Source: Prochlorococcus sp. AG-347-B23 (GTDB taxonomy: Bacteria > Cyanobacteriota > Cyanobacteriia > PCC-6307 > Cyanobiaceae). Taken from it: 44,992 nucleotides of DNA. The translations under genes were made by a program, and so were the position numbers. The stretch is taken from NCBI GenBank assembly GCA_003281715.1, contig QCBE01000011.1:1-44992 (forward strand), written 5' to 3'. This document shows positions 8,404-16,821 of this stretch, in pieces; within the stretch, counting starts at the first letter, position 1, and every line of letters begins with the position of its first letter. Below the pieces are notes generated by a model. That model was not told the DNA's origin, did not search any database, and saw nothing but the letters and a program-made list of their open reading frames with translations.

Positions 8404-10347
8404 TCAAATTTTCTTACTAAATTTGTTTTCATACATATTTTCTATTTGTAATGAATACTTTTTTTCTATTTCTTTTCTTTTTTGTTTAAGAGTTTGTGTT
8501 AACAACCCATTTTCTAGAGTAAAGGCATCAACAAAATAACAATCTAATATTTGTTCTTCTGATCTTGCTCCTAATCGACTTTTAAGCAAATTATTAATTT
8601 GTGATTTGAAAAATGTACCAATATTCCTATTCAGGTTTAATTTTGAAAGGTCTTCTTCCAAAAACTTGCTTTTAACCAATTCGACATTAGGAACTACAAG
8701 AGCTGTTAAACATTTCTGATCTTGTCCTACTAGTTGAATCTGATTAATAAATTCAGAACTGAGGATTTCAGTCTCTAGCGGATTCGGTTCTATATTTTCA
8801 CCACTTGATAGCACTATTGTATCCTTGGCTCTTCCTGTTATAAAGAGAGAACCATTTGGTATTAGAAAACCTAAATCACCAGTATCAAACCAACTATCCT
8901 TGGATAAAACATCTTTTGTAGCTATTTCATTATTAAGATAACCTTTCATCACTTGCGGCCCCCTAACAAGAATTTTTCCAACTTCTCTGAACTTCAGAAT
9001 CTTTTTTTTATCATCATTCACTATTTTGATTTCAGTAAATGCTAGAGGCTGACCAGATGATCCTCTAACATTTAATTCTCTTCTCCTACAAGTTAATACT
9101 GGACTAGTTTCTGTGAGTCCATATCCCACCAACAAATCTACACCTAAAGATTCAAAAAAAAGATCTACATGTTCTGGCAATGCACCTCCACCGTTAATGG
9201 GAAATTTCAGTTTTTCTCCGCATAGTTGTCTAAGAATATTCGGCCATAAAAAAATAGTAGACAATTTATGTAAAGGATATCGGATAATAACAGAACCCAG
9301 TAAGGGGATTTTTGATTTAAAAGTTATTTGATTTATATCTATATTTCTTATCTTTCTAAGACTTCTTTTAAAAACCGAACTATTACTTATCAAAAACTTA
9401 ATAAGTTTTTGCTTTTTGTAAGGCATTTTTTTCAAAGCCTGAAAAAAACCATCATGTATTGCTTCCCATAGTCTCGGTACAGTAGCCATGACAACAGGTT
9501 TTATTTGGGTAATATCATCTTTAAGAAATTTTGGAATTGTATAATATTGAGAACAACCGCATGAAAAAAAGAAGTATTCAGCACTTCTCTCATAAGAATG
9601 CCAGATAGGCAAAACGCTTAATACAGAGGTCCCTGGTTCTGGATCAGCGATAAAGGCTAAATTTATTATTTGATGTAAAAAATTTGCATGAGTCAAAGGC
9701 ACACCTTTAGGTTTTCCTGTTGTCCCAGAAGTGTAAAGAATAGTAGCGACATCATCAATTTCTGGATTAAATTTTTCAAGATTATTATTTTGTGAATTTT
9801 CTTTTTCTACTGAACTTATGAATGTACACCAACTTATTAAACTTTCAAATTGTTCATCTTCTAAATTGATTATAAATTTCAGTCTTTTTTTTAATTCTTC
9901 TTTGTTGTTTAACTTTAGCCAAATTTCCTTAGATTGAACTATTAGTCCTACTGAATTAGAGTGCCCAATAATATAGTCTAATTCTACTGAAGGAGAATTA
10001 ATACCTCTCACTGCATTTATAGCTCCTAAACGCATTAAGCCTTGATCTACTGCTAGCCATCTTGGAGAATTTTCAGATATTACAGTAACTACATCCCCCT
10101 TCACTAAACCATAATTTTTAAAAGAAAAAGAGACTTTTGTTATTAAATCAGCCAGCTCAGAATAAGAAAATTTTTCTTTGTATTTTCCTCTTAAATCGCA
10201 AACAGCTAAAGTATCACCATATTTAATTTTTAATTTTTCCCAGATTTGATCTATATGATGAAGGTTCTTAATAAAATCCCTATTTTTAGCAAATTTATCT
10301 TTGTTAGAAAGAGGTTTAGCTGAAGGCCAGTATGCTAAATCGCCCAT
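8404..10347 (-). CDS. aas: AMP-forming long-chain fatty acyl-CoA/acyl-ACP synthetase
   Basis: A 647-residue ANL-superfamily enzyme. The P-loop-like motif YTSGTTGKPKG is at residues 205-215. Later come GYGLTETSPVL (A5 motif), SWFDTGDLGFL (ATP ribose-binding Asp) and the hinge/A10 region near TGRAKDTIVLSSGENIEP. The enzyme activates fatty acids through an acyl-AMP. In cyanobacteria the single such enzyme is usually the acyl-ACP synthetase Aas, which recycles free fatty acids to acyl-ACP; the acceptor (CoA or ACP) cannot be read from the sequence. It lies 27 bases downstream of lipB on the same strand, an arrangement suited to acyl-group metabolism. Confidence 0.82.
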   Translation of the reverse strand: MGDLAYWPSAKPLSNKDKFAKNRDFIKNLHHIDQIWEKLKIKYGDTLAVCDLRGKYKEKFSYSELADLITKVSFSFKNYGLVKGDVVTVISENSPRWLAVDQGLMRLGAINAVRGINSPSVELDYIIGHSNSVGLIVQSKEIWLKLNNKEELKKRLKFIINLEDEQFESLISWCTFISSVEKENSQNNNLEKFNPEIDDVATILYTSGTTGKPKGVPLTHANFLHQIINLAFIADPEPGTSVLSVLPIWHSYERSAEYFFFSCGCSQYYTIPKFLKDDITQIKPVVMATVPRLWEAIHDGFFQALKKMPYKKQKLIKFLISNSSVFKRSLRKIRNIDINQITFKSKIPLLGSVIIRYPLHKLSTIFLWPNILRQLCGEKLKFPINGGGALPEHVDLFFESLGVDLLVGYGLTETSPVLTCRRRELNVRGSSGQPLAFTEIKIVNDDKKKILKFREVGKILVRGPQVMKGYLNNEIATKDVLSKDSWFDTGDLGFLIPNGSLFITGRAKDTIVLSSGENIEPNPLETEILSSEFINQIQLVGQDQKCLTALVVPNVELVKSKFLEEDLSKLNLNRNIGTFFKSQINNLLKSRLGARSEEQILDCYFVDAFTLENGLLTQTLKQKRKEIEKKYSLQIENMYENKFSKKI

Positions 10348-10374
10348 ATTAAATTGATTTTAAAATTTTAATTT

Positions 10375-11025
10375 CTATTTTGATACAAAATCAAAATTAA
10401 ATTCTTCCTGAATGATTTTTTTAACAATTCTCTTGACTTCTTGAATATCTAAATTTTTGTTGTAATCAATCATATTTGCCATAAGACAATTTTCTATTCC
10501 ACAAGGAACAATTTTATTAAAGTTTTCTAATTCGCAGTCAATATTGATTGAAAATCCATTTATTGTAATCCATCTTTTACAACCAATTCCAATTGAAGCA
10601 ATTTTCTTATTTCCTATCCAAACACCAGTGAACCCTTCTCTTGAATAACAATCTATATTAAAATTTCCAAGAATTTTTATAATAATTTCTTCAATTTTTC
10701 TTAAATACCAATTTAAATCTTTATTAAAATTTTTCAAATCTAAAACCAAGTAAGTAACTAATTGTCCTGGCATATGACAAGTAACCTCACCACCTCTATC
10801 AATTTTAAAAACATCATAATTATCATCATTTAAAGAAAATAATAAATTATCGTAATTCGATCCTCTACCCAACGTATAACAGAGTTGATGCTCACCTATC
10901 CAAATAAAATCAGGGTTAGAGTTATCTAAAATCAATGCCTCCTGATGTTCTTTTTGTAATTTATAAACATCATTGAAAAAAGAAATATTATCAGGTTGTT
11001 TAATTATTGCTGTTCTATTAACCAT
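10375..11025 (-). CDS. lipB: Octanoyl-[ACP]:protein N-octanoyltransferase
   Basis: A 216-residue LipB that moves octanoyl from ACP to lipoyl domains, the first step of protein lipoylation. [12 protein letters not shown] (77-88) is the family signature. K141 in NKKIASIG and C175 in VPCGIENC correspond to the catalytic Lys/Cys pair. An Asn (TINGFSIN) stands where many LipBs have His (HGF). Its product would serve the lipoyl domain of the nearby PdhC. It diverges from hpf with 44 bases between the starts. Confidence 0.9.
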   Translation of the reverse strand: MVNRTAIIKQPDNISFFNDVYKLQKEHQEALILDNSNPDFIWIGEHQLCYTLGRGSNYDNLLFSLNDDNYDVFKIDRGGEVTCHMPGQLVTYLVLDLKNFNKDLNWYLRKIEEIIIKILGNFNIDCYSREGFTGVWIGNKKIASIGIGCKRWITINGFSINIDCELENFNKIVPCGIENCLMANMIDYNKNLDIQEVKRIVKKIIQEEFNFDFVSK

Positions 11026-11069
11026 ATTTAAGTAGATTTAGAAAGTAAGTAAATATTTTTAGATTTGTT

Positions 11070-11654
11070 ATGAAAATTTTAATCCATGGGAAAAATCTTG
11101 AGCTAACTGGAGCATTAAAAGAATATACTGAGGCAAAGATAGAAAAAGCAACACATCACTATAAGGATATCGTTAAAGAAGCCGACATACACCTTTCAAT
11201 AGAAAAAAATCCAAGAGTCTCCTTCCAGACTGCAGAAGTTACAATTTTTGCAAATGGAACTGTTATTAGAGCTGAAGAAAAAACTGAAAATCTATACTCA
11301 AGCATTGATTTAGTTTCAAATAAACTTTGTAGAAAATTACGTAAATATAAAGAAAGAAACAATAAAACAATCCATAATAATCAATTTAAAAATAAAGAGT
11401 CTTTCCAAATTGAAACAACGGAATCAAAATTTTTAGATGAAGCTTTACTTAAAGGAGGAATAGAAGCGAGTCTGCCTGAGCCATCTATAAAAAATAAATA
11501 CTTTGAAATGAATCCAATTTCATCAGAAGAAGCAAGAAAACAATTAGAGCTAATTGATCATGATTTTTATGTTTTTCGAAATAAAAAAAATAATGAACTT
11601 CAAGTTATATACAAGAGGAATCATGGAGGTTATGGACTGATTCAATCTAAATAA
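11070..11654 (+). CDS. hpf: Long-form ribosome hibernation promoting factor (LrtA)
   Basis: A 194-residue protein. Residues 1-100 form the HPF/YfiA ribosome-binding domain (MKILIHGKNLELTGALKEY...). A basic linker follows (about 105-140), then the C-terminal dimerisation domain of the long form (about 148-194, NPISSEEARKQLELIDHDFYVF and NELQVIYKRNHGGYGLI). It binds the decoding site and dimerises 70S ribosomes at rest. In cyanobacteria this is the light-repressed transcript lrtA, so dark induction is expected by homology. deoC-like and recO follow closely on the same strand. Confidence 0.93.
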   Translation: MKILIHGKNLELTGALKEYTEAKIEKATHHYKDIVKEADIHLSIEKNPRVSFQTAEVTIFANGTVIRAEEKTENLYSSIDLVSNKLCRKLRKYKERNNKTIHNNQFKNKESFQIETTESKFLDEALLKGGIEASLPEPSIKNKYFEMNPISSEEARKQLELIDHDFYVFRNKKNNELQVIYKRNHGGYGLIQSK

Positions 11655-11661
11655 CTTTTAA

Positions 11662-12321
11662 ATGCCAAATATTGAATATGAATTAAACGAGAAAATTCAT
11701 GCCATTATTATTAACCCTTATCTAACCTGGGAAGATTTCTGCACGAATTGCAATTTAATAAAAAAATATAATATCAAGAATATTTCTACTTCACTGAATT
11801 ATTTAGATGATTTTAGAAACCGTTTGAGCAATTACAGTGCAAACATAAACGCACTCATTTCTTACCCATTAGCAGATTTACCAGTTACATTTATTGAAGA
11901 ATTAGTTAATTTTGCAAAAGATAAAGGTGCAAACGGAATTGAATATATCCCAAACTTTATCAATTTATCCAAAAGAAACTTAGAAATTTTCGCTGCTGAA
12001 ATTGAACAAGTGAAATTATCTGGATTACCAGTTTCAATAATCTTAAATAAATCAAAACTACAAAAAGAAGTTTTGTACAATGCAATAGAAATATCTTTAG
12101 AATTAGGAATAAAAAATTTTCAATTCGGGGACGGGTTTGGACCTCCTATTACATTAAATGATGTAGCGGAAATATTAAAAATAACGGGCTCCAAAAATCA
12201 CATCAAAGTTGTAGGTGGTATAAAAAAACTCACACAAGTTATTGATTTGTTTGATAGTGGAATTAGTTGCGTTGGAACTTCTAATTTTTGTGAGATTTTT
12301 CAAGAAGTCAAGGTAATTTAA
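11662..12321 (+). CDS. deoC: DeoC/LacD-fold aldolase homologue lacking the Schiff-base lysine
   Basis: A 219-residue protein that aligns by eye along its whole length with deoxyribose-phosphate aldolase: GANGIEYIPNFI (91-102), LPVSIILNKSKL (122-133), KNFQFGDGFGPP (151-162), IKVVGGIKK (181-189), SGISCVGTS (199-207). The block that normally reads F-x-K-T-S-T-G has FQFGDG here, so Gln154 replaces the lysine that forms the Schiff base. The Asp of the usual DMV motif is Glu/Tyr (E94-Y95). The proton-relay lysine in KxxGG (K182) is kept. The fold is well supported but aldolase activity is doubtful. It abuts recO with no gap. Confidence 0.8.
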   Translation: MPNIEYELNEKIHAIIINPYLTWEDFCTNCNLIKKYNIKNISTSLNYLDDFRNRLSNYSANINALISYPLADLPVTFIEELVNFAKDKGANGIEYIPNFINLSKRNLEIFAAEIEQVKLSGLPVSIILNKSKLQKEVLYNAIEISLELGIKNFQFGDGFGPPITLNDVAEILKITGSKNHIKVVGGIKKLTQVIDLFDSGISCVGTSNFCEIFQEVKVI

Positions 12322-13107
12322 ATGTCTGGTTCTGGTGAGTGTAGACTAGAAGGTCTCTGTATTAAAGCTTCTCCATTAGGCGAGAATGATAGATTAATAA
12401 CTATTCTTACTGATGAACAAGGTATTGTTCGATTAGCTGTACCTGGCGCCAGACGTCCCAAAAGCAGTCTTGCCGCAGCTACTCCATTAACATATTTAAG
12501 TCTACAGATTTTTGGGAAAAGAAATCTTAAATCTGTACGTCAAATTAAAATATTAAAAAGCTATTCTGGTCTAGGGAAAAATATTGAATGTCTTGCAGCA
12601 GCGCAAGCAATTACTGAATTAACTTTTTTATTAGTAGGTAATAATGACAAGCAACAAAACTATTTATCTTGTGTTCTTGCACATCTAGATAGGATTTATT
12701 TGTATGAGGAATCTAAAGAAGAAGATATTAAAATACTCTCAATGAGTATTCAATCTTTAATCCATCTATTAGCCATCGGAGGTATAAATTTACCAATTCA
12801 TCATTGCTGTAAAACTGGACAACCTATTATTCCGCCTTTAGGAAATTGGGAATGGAGTTGTTATTATTTGCCAAGTGAAGGGTTTTCATCCATGGAAGAT
12901 CCTCAAAGTAATCTAAAATTAAATGCATCTGAAGTTGCTTTATTACAGAGACTTTTTTTTCCCGAATTACCAATAAAATCTAATGGAGAGTTATTGGGAC
13001 CAAAAAAAGTCTGGCTTAAAATATTATTTATTATTGAAACTTGGATCTCTACTCAACTAGAGAAAGATTTATCTTCACTAAAAATGTTGAGAGAAATATA
13101 CAATTAG
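12322..13107 (+). CDS. recO: DNA repair protein RecO
   Basis: A 261-residue protein with the RecO N-terminal OB fold (GLCIKASPLGENDRLITILT, then GIVRLAVPGARRPKS) and the helical C-terminal domain (TELTFLLVG..., VALLQRLFFPELPIKS). RecO helps load RecA on SSB-coated gaps in the RecFOR pathway. The ATG follows the deoC-like stop immediately (TAA-ATG), so translation is probably coupled. The hpf-deoC-recO order reads as one plus-strand transcript. The length is normal. Confidence 0.92.
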   Translation: MSGSGECRLEGLCIKASPLGENDRLITILTDEQGIVRLAVPGARRPKSSLAAATPLTYLSLQIFGKRNLKSVRQIKILKSYSGLGKNIECLAAAQAITELTFLLVGNNDKQQNYLSCVLAHLDRIYLYEESKEEDIKILSMSIQSLIHLLAIGGINLPIHHCCKTGQPIIPPLGNWEWSCYYLPSEGFSSMEDPQSNLKLNASEVALLQRLFFPELPIKSNGELLGPKKVWLKILFIIETWISTQLEKDLSSLKMLREIYN

Positions 13108-13193
13108 CATTTTTTATGATCCATTAATAAATTTTAAAATTATGATTATGGAGACTTTGACTGTTAACTTTATAAATAGTTAATTCAATTAAT

Positions 13194-14360
13194 GTGGTTC
13201 ACATTGCATGGTTGGGTAAAAAATCCCCTTTTTGTGGAAATGTAACTTACTGTAATTCAACCACCGAGGAATTGAAGGCCAGAGGACATAAAATTAGTTT
13301 TATTCATTTCGACAATCCCTCTAGTTCAAATTCATCAAAACCATTATTTCTTGCAAATGATCCTGATGTAAGTCTTCCATATTTAATAAAGTCTCAACTT
13401 TATACAATACCCTCGCCAAGGGCAGAAAAAGAGCTAAGGCTATCATTGGAAAGATTAAAACCTGACATAGTACATGCAAGCCTAACTCTATCTCCTTTAG
13501 ACTTTAGACTTCCAGAGCTCTGTAATGAAATTAATGTTCCGCTTATAGGAACATTTCATCCACCATTTGATGCAAAAAATAGGAATCTAACTGCGAGCAC
13601 CCAACAATTAACCTATCAACTTTATGCTCCCTCTTTAGCAAAGTTCCATAAAATAATTATTTTTTCTGAGCTTCAAAAAAATGTTCTTGAAAAATTAGGA
13701 GTACCTAAAGAAAAACAAATAATTATTCCAAACGGTGTTGACGAAAATATTTGGAGACCTTTTTGCAAAAAAAGTAAAAAATATAATCAGGTAAAAAACA
13801 AACTTGGAGATGAAAGAATCTTTTTATATATGGGAAGGATTGCAAATGAGAAAAATATCGAGGCACTTTTACGTTCTTGGCGCCAAACAAAAACTCAAAA
13901 TTGCAAATTAGTTATTGTTGGGGATGGACCAATGAAGCTAACACTTGAAAATAGTTTTTCTAACCTTGGTAATGAGAAATTAATTTGGTGGGGTTCCGAA
14001 TTAGATTTAGAAACTAGGATAGCAATAATGCAAATAGCAGAAGTATTTTTCTTACCAAGCTTAGTAGAAGGTTTATCTTTATCACTTTTAGAGGCAATGT
14101 CTGCCAGCACTGCTTGTGTAGCTACAGATGCAGGAGCTGATGGTGAAGTTTTAGATAAAGGAGCAGGAATAGTAATTTCAACTGATAATGTGGCTGCACA
14201 ATTGAAAACTATAATCCCAATTCTTGTGGAACATCCTTCATTTACAAAAGATCTTGGTGAAAAAGCTAGAGAACGAGTACTTGAGAGATATACAATTACT
14301 AAAAATATAAATTCACTTGAAAAAGTTTATATGAACTCAAAAGATAATTATAAAAACTAA
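13194..14360 (+). CDS. GT4-family glycosyltransferase
   Basis: A 388-residue GT-B glycosyltransferase. The N-terminal domain opens VHIAWLGKKSPFCGNVTYC and has LKPDIVHAS and GTFHPPF. The C-terminal nucleotide-sugar domain begins IFLYMGRIANEKNIE (near 205) and carries the EX7E motif in LPSLVEGLSLSLLEAM (near 290-305). No signal peptide is seen. GT4 enzymes of this kind include lipid glycosyltransferases such as SqdX, but the substrate cannot be assigned. The start is GTG at 13194; the ATG two bases earlier is in another frame and stops quickly. The 3' end overlaps proC by 4 bases, tail to tail. Confidence 0.8.
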   Translation: MVHIAWLGKKSPFCGNVTYCNSTTEELKARGHKISFIHFDNPSSSNSSKPLFLANDPDVSLPYLIKSQLYTIPSPRAEKELRLSLERLKPDIVHASLTLSPLDFRLPELCNEINVPLIGTFHPPFDAKNRNLTASTQQLTYQLYAPSLAKFHKIIIFSELQKNVLEKLGVPKEKQIIIPNGVDENIWRPFCKKSKKYNQVKNKLGDERIFLYMGRIANEKNIEALLRSWRQTKTQNCKLVIVGDGPMKLTLENSFSNLGNEKLIWWGSELDLETRIAIMQIAEVFFLPSLVEGLSLSLLEAMSASTACVATDAGADGEVLDKGAGIVISTDNVAAQLKTIIPILVEHPSFTKDLGEKARERVLERYTITKNINSLEKVYMNSKDNYKN

Positions 14361-15169
14361 CGAAACTCTTTACTTCTATTACTAGCTGAAACTATTGATT
14401 CAATTAATGCAGACCTTACACTCTTTTTTTCTAAAATCCTCAAAGCAGAAATAGTTGTTCCACCTGGAGAGGTAACTAAATTTTTAAGTTCAGAAGTAGT
14501 TAGTTTTTTTTCCTTTATTAGACTAGTAGTCCCTAGTATCATTTCCATAACAAGTTCCTCTGAAAGTTTTTTCGGTAATCCCCCGCTCAATCCTCCATCA
14601 CTTAATGCCTCGATAATTAAGGCAATAATTGCAGGCCCTGATGAAGTTAAGGCTAAAAATATATCAAGGTAATCTTCAGTAAATTCAAAAATCTTACTTG
14701 TATTTTCAAATAATTTTTTTGTAAATTTTTTTTGATCTTCTGTAATTTCTTCTCCCCAAGAAATTCCTGTTAAACCTTTCCCAATAGTTATTGGAATATT
14801 TGTAACCACCCTCACACATTTATGATTAGGGAACTTTTGTATAAGTCTATTTATTGAAACCCCCGCAAGAATTGAAACTATTAAATTATCCCTGTTTTTT
14901 ATATGATAGACCTCACTTATATCATTAAATTGTTGGGGTTTTATCGAAAGAAGCTTATATTGACAATCCCAAATTATTTTTGACTCTTCAGAACCTGATT
15001 TATAAACATTTATATTATGTCTATAATTTTTTTTTATATTTTCTAAACTTTTTTCTGTATTTACAACACAAAAAACATGCTCTGGCTGAATTAATTTGTT
15101 ATCTAATAGAGGAGTAACTATAGCACTTGCAATATTACCAAAACCAATAATCGCAATTTTATCTATCAC
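14357..15169 (-). CDS. proC: Pyrroline-5-carboxylate reductase
   Basis: A 270-residue Rossmann-fold enzyme that reduces pyrroline-5-carboxylate to proline. Evidence: the N-terminal nucleotide-binding GFGNIASAIVTPLL, KPQQFNDI, the conserved RVVTNIPITIGKGLTGISWG, the ALTSSGPAIIALIIEALSDGG block, and TSPGGTTISALRILE near the C terminus, which is the ProC signature. It is the last gene of the long minus-strand run, 7 bases after sepF. Confidence 0.94.
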   Translation of the reverse strand: MIDKIAIIGFGNIASAIVTPLLDNKLIQPEHVFCVVNTEKSLENIKKNYRHNINVYKSGSEESKIIWDCQYKLLSIKPQQFNDISEVYHIKNRDNLIVSILAGVSINRLIQKFPNHKCVRVVTNIPITIGKGLTGISWGEEITEDQKKFTKKLFENTSKIFEFTEDYLDIFLALTSSGPAIIALIIEALSDGGLSGGLPKKLSEELVMEMILGTTSLIKEKKLTTSELKNLVTSPGGTTISALRILEKKSVRSALIESIVSASNRSKEFR

Positions 15170-15176
15170 TGATTAA

Positions 15177-15746
15177 TCATGAATAAGCACTTAATTTAGA
15201 ATTACCCCATGCTGGTTCAGGAGTAGTATTTTTGCCCAAACTATATTGTGGTGTGGTTTCTGTAGAAATAGAAGAAGGAGAAGCTTCTTCTGGGGAAGCA
15301 CTAGTAACATTTACACAACTTGGAGCAAAAAGGAAAATACTTTCACCGACTCTCTCTTGATGTCCATCAATTGCATATGTGCCCCCAGCAATAAAATCAA
15401 CTGCTCTTTGAGCTTGATCAGGATCCATCATAGTTAAATTGAGAATTACAGTTTTCCTCTCTCTTAATGCTTGTATAGCTTGAGGCATCTCATCAAAACT
15501 TCTTGGTTCCATTAAGCTTACTTCTGAGGATGAATTTGAGATTCCAGGCATACCAACTACTTTTGATGATCTGTTATTATTCATAAAATCGAATGGATTT
15601 GAATTTGCTAGGGCATTCTTTGGATTTTGTTTGAAATTATTAATATCATTTAATTCATCCTCTGAATCATAATCCAACTCATCAAAATCATCATCGAGAT
15701 ACTCATCCCCTGCAACTACTGCCTTTAATCTAGAAATAAGTGACAC
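15177..15746 (-). CDS. sepF: Cell division protein SepF
   Basis: A 189-residue protein. It has a short amphipathic N terminus ([11 protein letters not shown]), an acidic linker rich in Asp/Glu/Asn (about 14-50), and the SepF core beginning near residue 78 ([20 protein letters not shown], then [20 protein letters not shown] and [22 protein letters not shown]). The C-terminal 45 residues are low-complexity Ser/Thr/Pro. SepF ties FtsZ to the membrane at the division site. The start codon is GTG. Two strong hairpins lie in its leader (15770-15818). Confidence 0.92.
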   Translation of the reverse strand: MSLISRLKAVVAGDEYLDDDFDELDYDSEDELNDINNFKQNPKNALANSNPFDFMNNNRSSKVVGMPGISNSSSEVSLMEPRSFDEMPQAIQALRERKTVILNLTMMDPDQAQRAVDFIAGGTYAIDGHQERVGESIFLFAPSCVNVTSASPEEASPSSISTETTPQYSLGKNTTPEPAWGNSKLSAYS

Positions 15747-15769
15747 CTTTTAAATCCTCTTGAAATTGA

Positions 15770-15818
15770 TTACTAAGGTTTAAGAACCTTGAGTAATAGA
15801 TTCATTTTTTAAATGAAT
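15770..15818 (-). promoter_or_regulatory. Two adjacent hairpins in the sepF leader
   Basis: Hairpin 1 has arms 15770-15780 (TTACTAAGGTT) and 15785-15796 with a one-base bulge, an 11-bp stem around the tetraloop TAAG. Hairpin 2 has arms 15800-15807 (ATTCATTT) and 15811-15818, an 8-bp stem with a TTT loop. Both lie 24-72 bases upstream of the sepF GTG. An AAGAGGA element stands between hairpin 1 and the start. No T-run follows in the sepF direction, so these are leader structures or operator-like palindromes rather than a terminator. Confidence 0.45.
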
Positions 15819-15896
15819 AAACTACCTATACTTAGATAACGTTAGTTGAACTTTACTGCAAGTTTATAGATAAGATTTTTATAAAAAAATAACTAA

Positions 15897-16532
15897 TTAG
15901 GATCTGCCTCCAAAAATCAATGATCCTAATCTTAACCAAGTTGATCCAGCATCAATAGCTTCCTCCCAATCACCTGACATCCCCATGGAACAATCTGGTA
16001 GTTGTAGAGAATCAGCGAGAGCACGACATTTTTTGAACAACCCTGAATTTTCTTTAGAGCTAAGTCCTTTAGGATTGATAGTCATCAAACCGGTTAATGA
16101 AATATTTTTCAACTCTTGAATTTCTCTCCATTTCAAAATCAAAAATTCAGGATTAAAGCCTCCTTTAGTTGGGTCATCACTCAACTTAACCTGCAACATT
16201 ATTAATGGATTTTTCTTCTCTTCACGTGAAATATTAGAAATCTTTTGCAACTTTTCAAATGAATCTACTGAATGAATATATTTAAAATTTTGAACTATTT
16301 TTCTTATTTTATTACTTTGTATTCTTCCAATAAAGTGCCAATTTATTTGTTTAAGATCTTTTAGGGTTAATTGTTTTTCAAATGCCTCTTGAACCTTACT
16401 TTCACCAAAATCGTTCTGACCAATATTTTGAATAGTCTTGATTTCTTGACTTTTAATTCCTTTACTTACCGCAAGTATATTTACATTTGATGGTATTTTA
16501 TTTTTTATTTTTAAATAATTTTGAGGGTTCAC
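15897..16532 (-). CDS. pipY: PLP homeostasis protein of the YggS/PipY family
   Basis: A 211-residue alanine-racemase-fold PLP protein. ILAVSKGIKSQEIK near the N terminus carries the PLP lysine, followed by the fixed YggS blocks GQNDFGESKVQEAFEK, INWHFIGRIQSNKIRKI, IHSVDSFEKL, GLMTINPKG, and LPDCSMGMSGDWEEAI with WLRLGSLIFGGR at the end. The family keeps vitamin B6 and amino/keto acid pools balanced. In cyanobacteria the gene after pipX is named pipY, which fits here: it starts with GTG 3 bases after the pipX stop. Confidence 0.9.
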   Translation of the reverse strand: MNPQNYLKIKNKIPSNVNILAVSKGIKSQEIKTIQNIGQNDFGESKVQEAFEKQLTLKDLKQINWHFIGRIQSNKIRKIVQNFKYIHSVDSFEKLQKISNISREEKKNPLIMLQVKLSDDPTKGGFNPEFLILKWREIQELKNISLTGLMTINPKGLSSKENSGLFKKCRALADSLQLPDCSMGMSGDWEEAIDAGSTWLRLGSLIFGGRS

Positions 16533-16535
16533 CTT

Positions 16536-16802
16536 TTATAAGAAAGTTTGCGTAAATAAATTCTCCCATTTAGATAGTTCTTCAGATCCTTTTCTTCTAG
16601 CTTTTTGAAGGTTTAATTCCGCCTGATTACGAGCATCTAGATAAGGTATAACTTCAAAAAAAACTTCTCTCTGTCGAACTTCTACCAAAAAAAACATTTT
16701 TTGAGCGTATAAAGTCGCATAAATATCTCTCCCATCATTTCCAGGAGAAACTTGGTACAGCATGCCAAATGTTGGATGGTTTAAATAACGCTCAGAACTC
16801 AA
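16536..16802 (-). CDS. pipX: PII-interacting protein X
   Basis: An 88-residue protein matching PipX. The N-terminal Tudor-like part reads ERYLNHPTFGMLYQVSPG, then LYAQKMFFLVEV. The C-terminal helices (ARNQAELNLQKARRKGSEEL) end TQTFL. The length equals the roughly 89 residues of known PipX. PipX bridges PII and NtcA: it coactivates nitrogen-responsive transcription when 2-oxoglutarate is high and is held by PII otherwise. The start is TTG at 16800-16802; from there the alignment begins MSSERYLNHPTFG, matching the known MASENYLNHPTFG start, which supports it. pipY follows after 3 bases. Confidence 0.93.
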   Translation of the reverse strand: MSSERYLNHPTFGMLYQVSPGNDGRDIYATLYAQKMFFLVEVRQREVFFEVIPYLDARNQAELNLQKARRKGSEELSKWENLFTQTFL

Positions 16803-16821
16803 ACCTAAAATATTGTGTTAT

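Noticed and set aside
9113..9331. 72-residue plus-strand frame inside the acyl-activating enzyme gene
   Set aside because: It is antisense to well-conserved coding sequence and lacks motifs.
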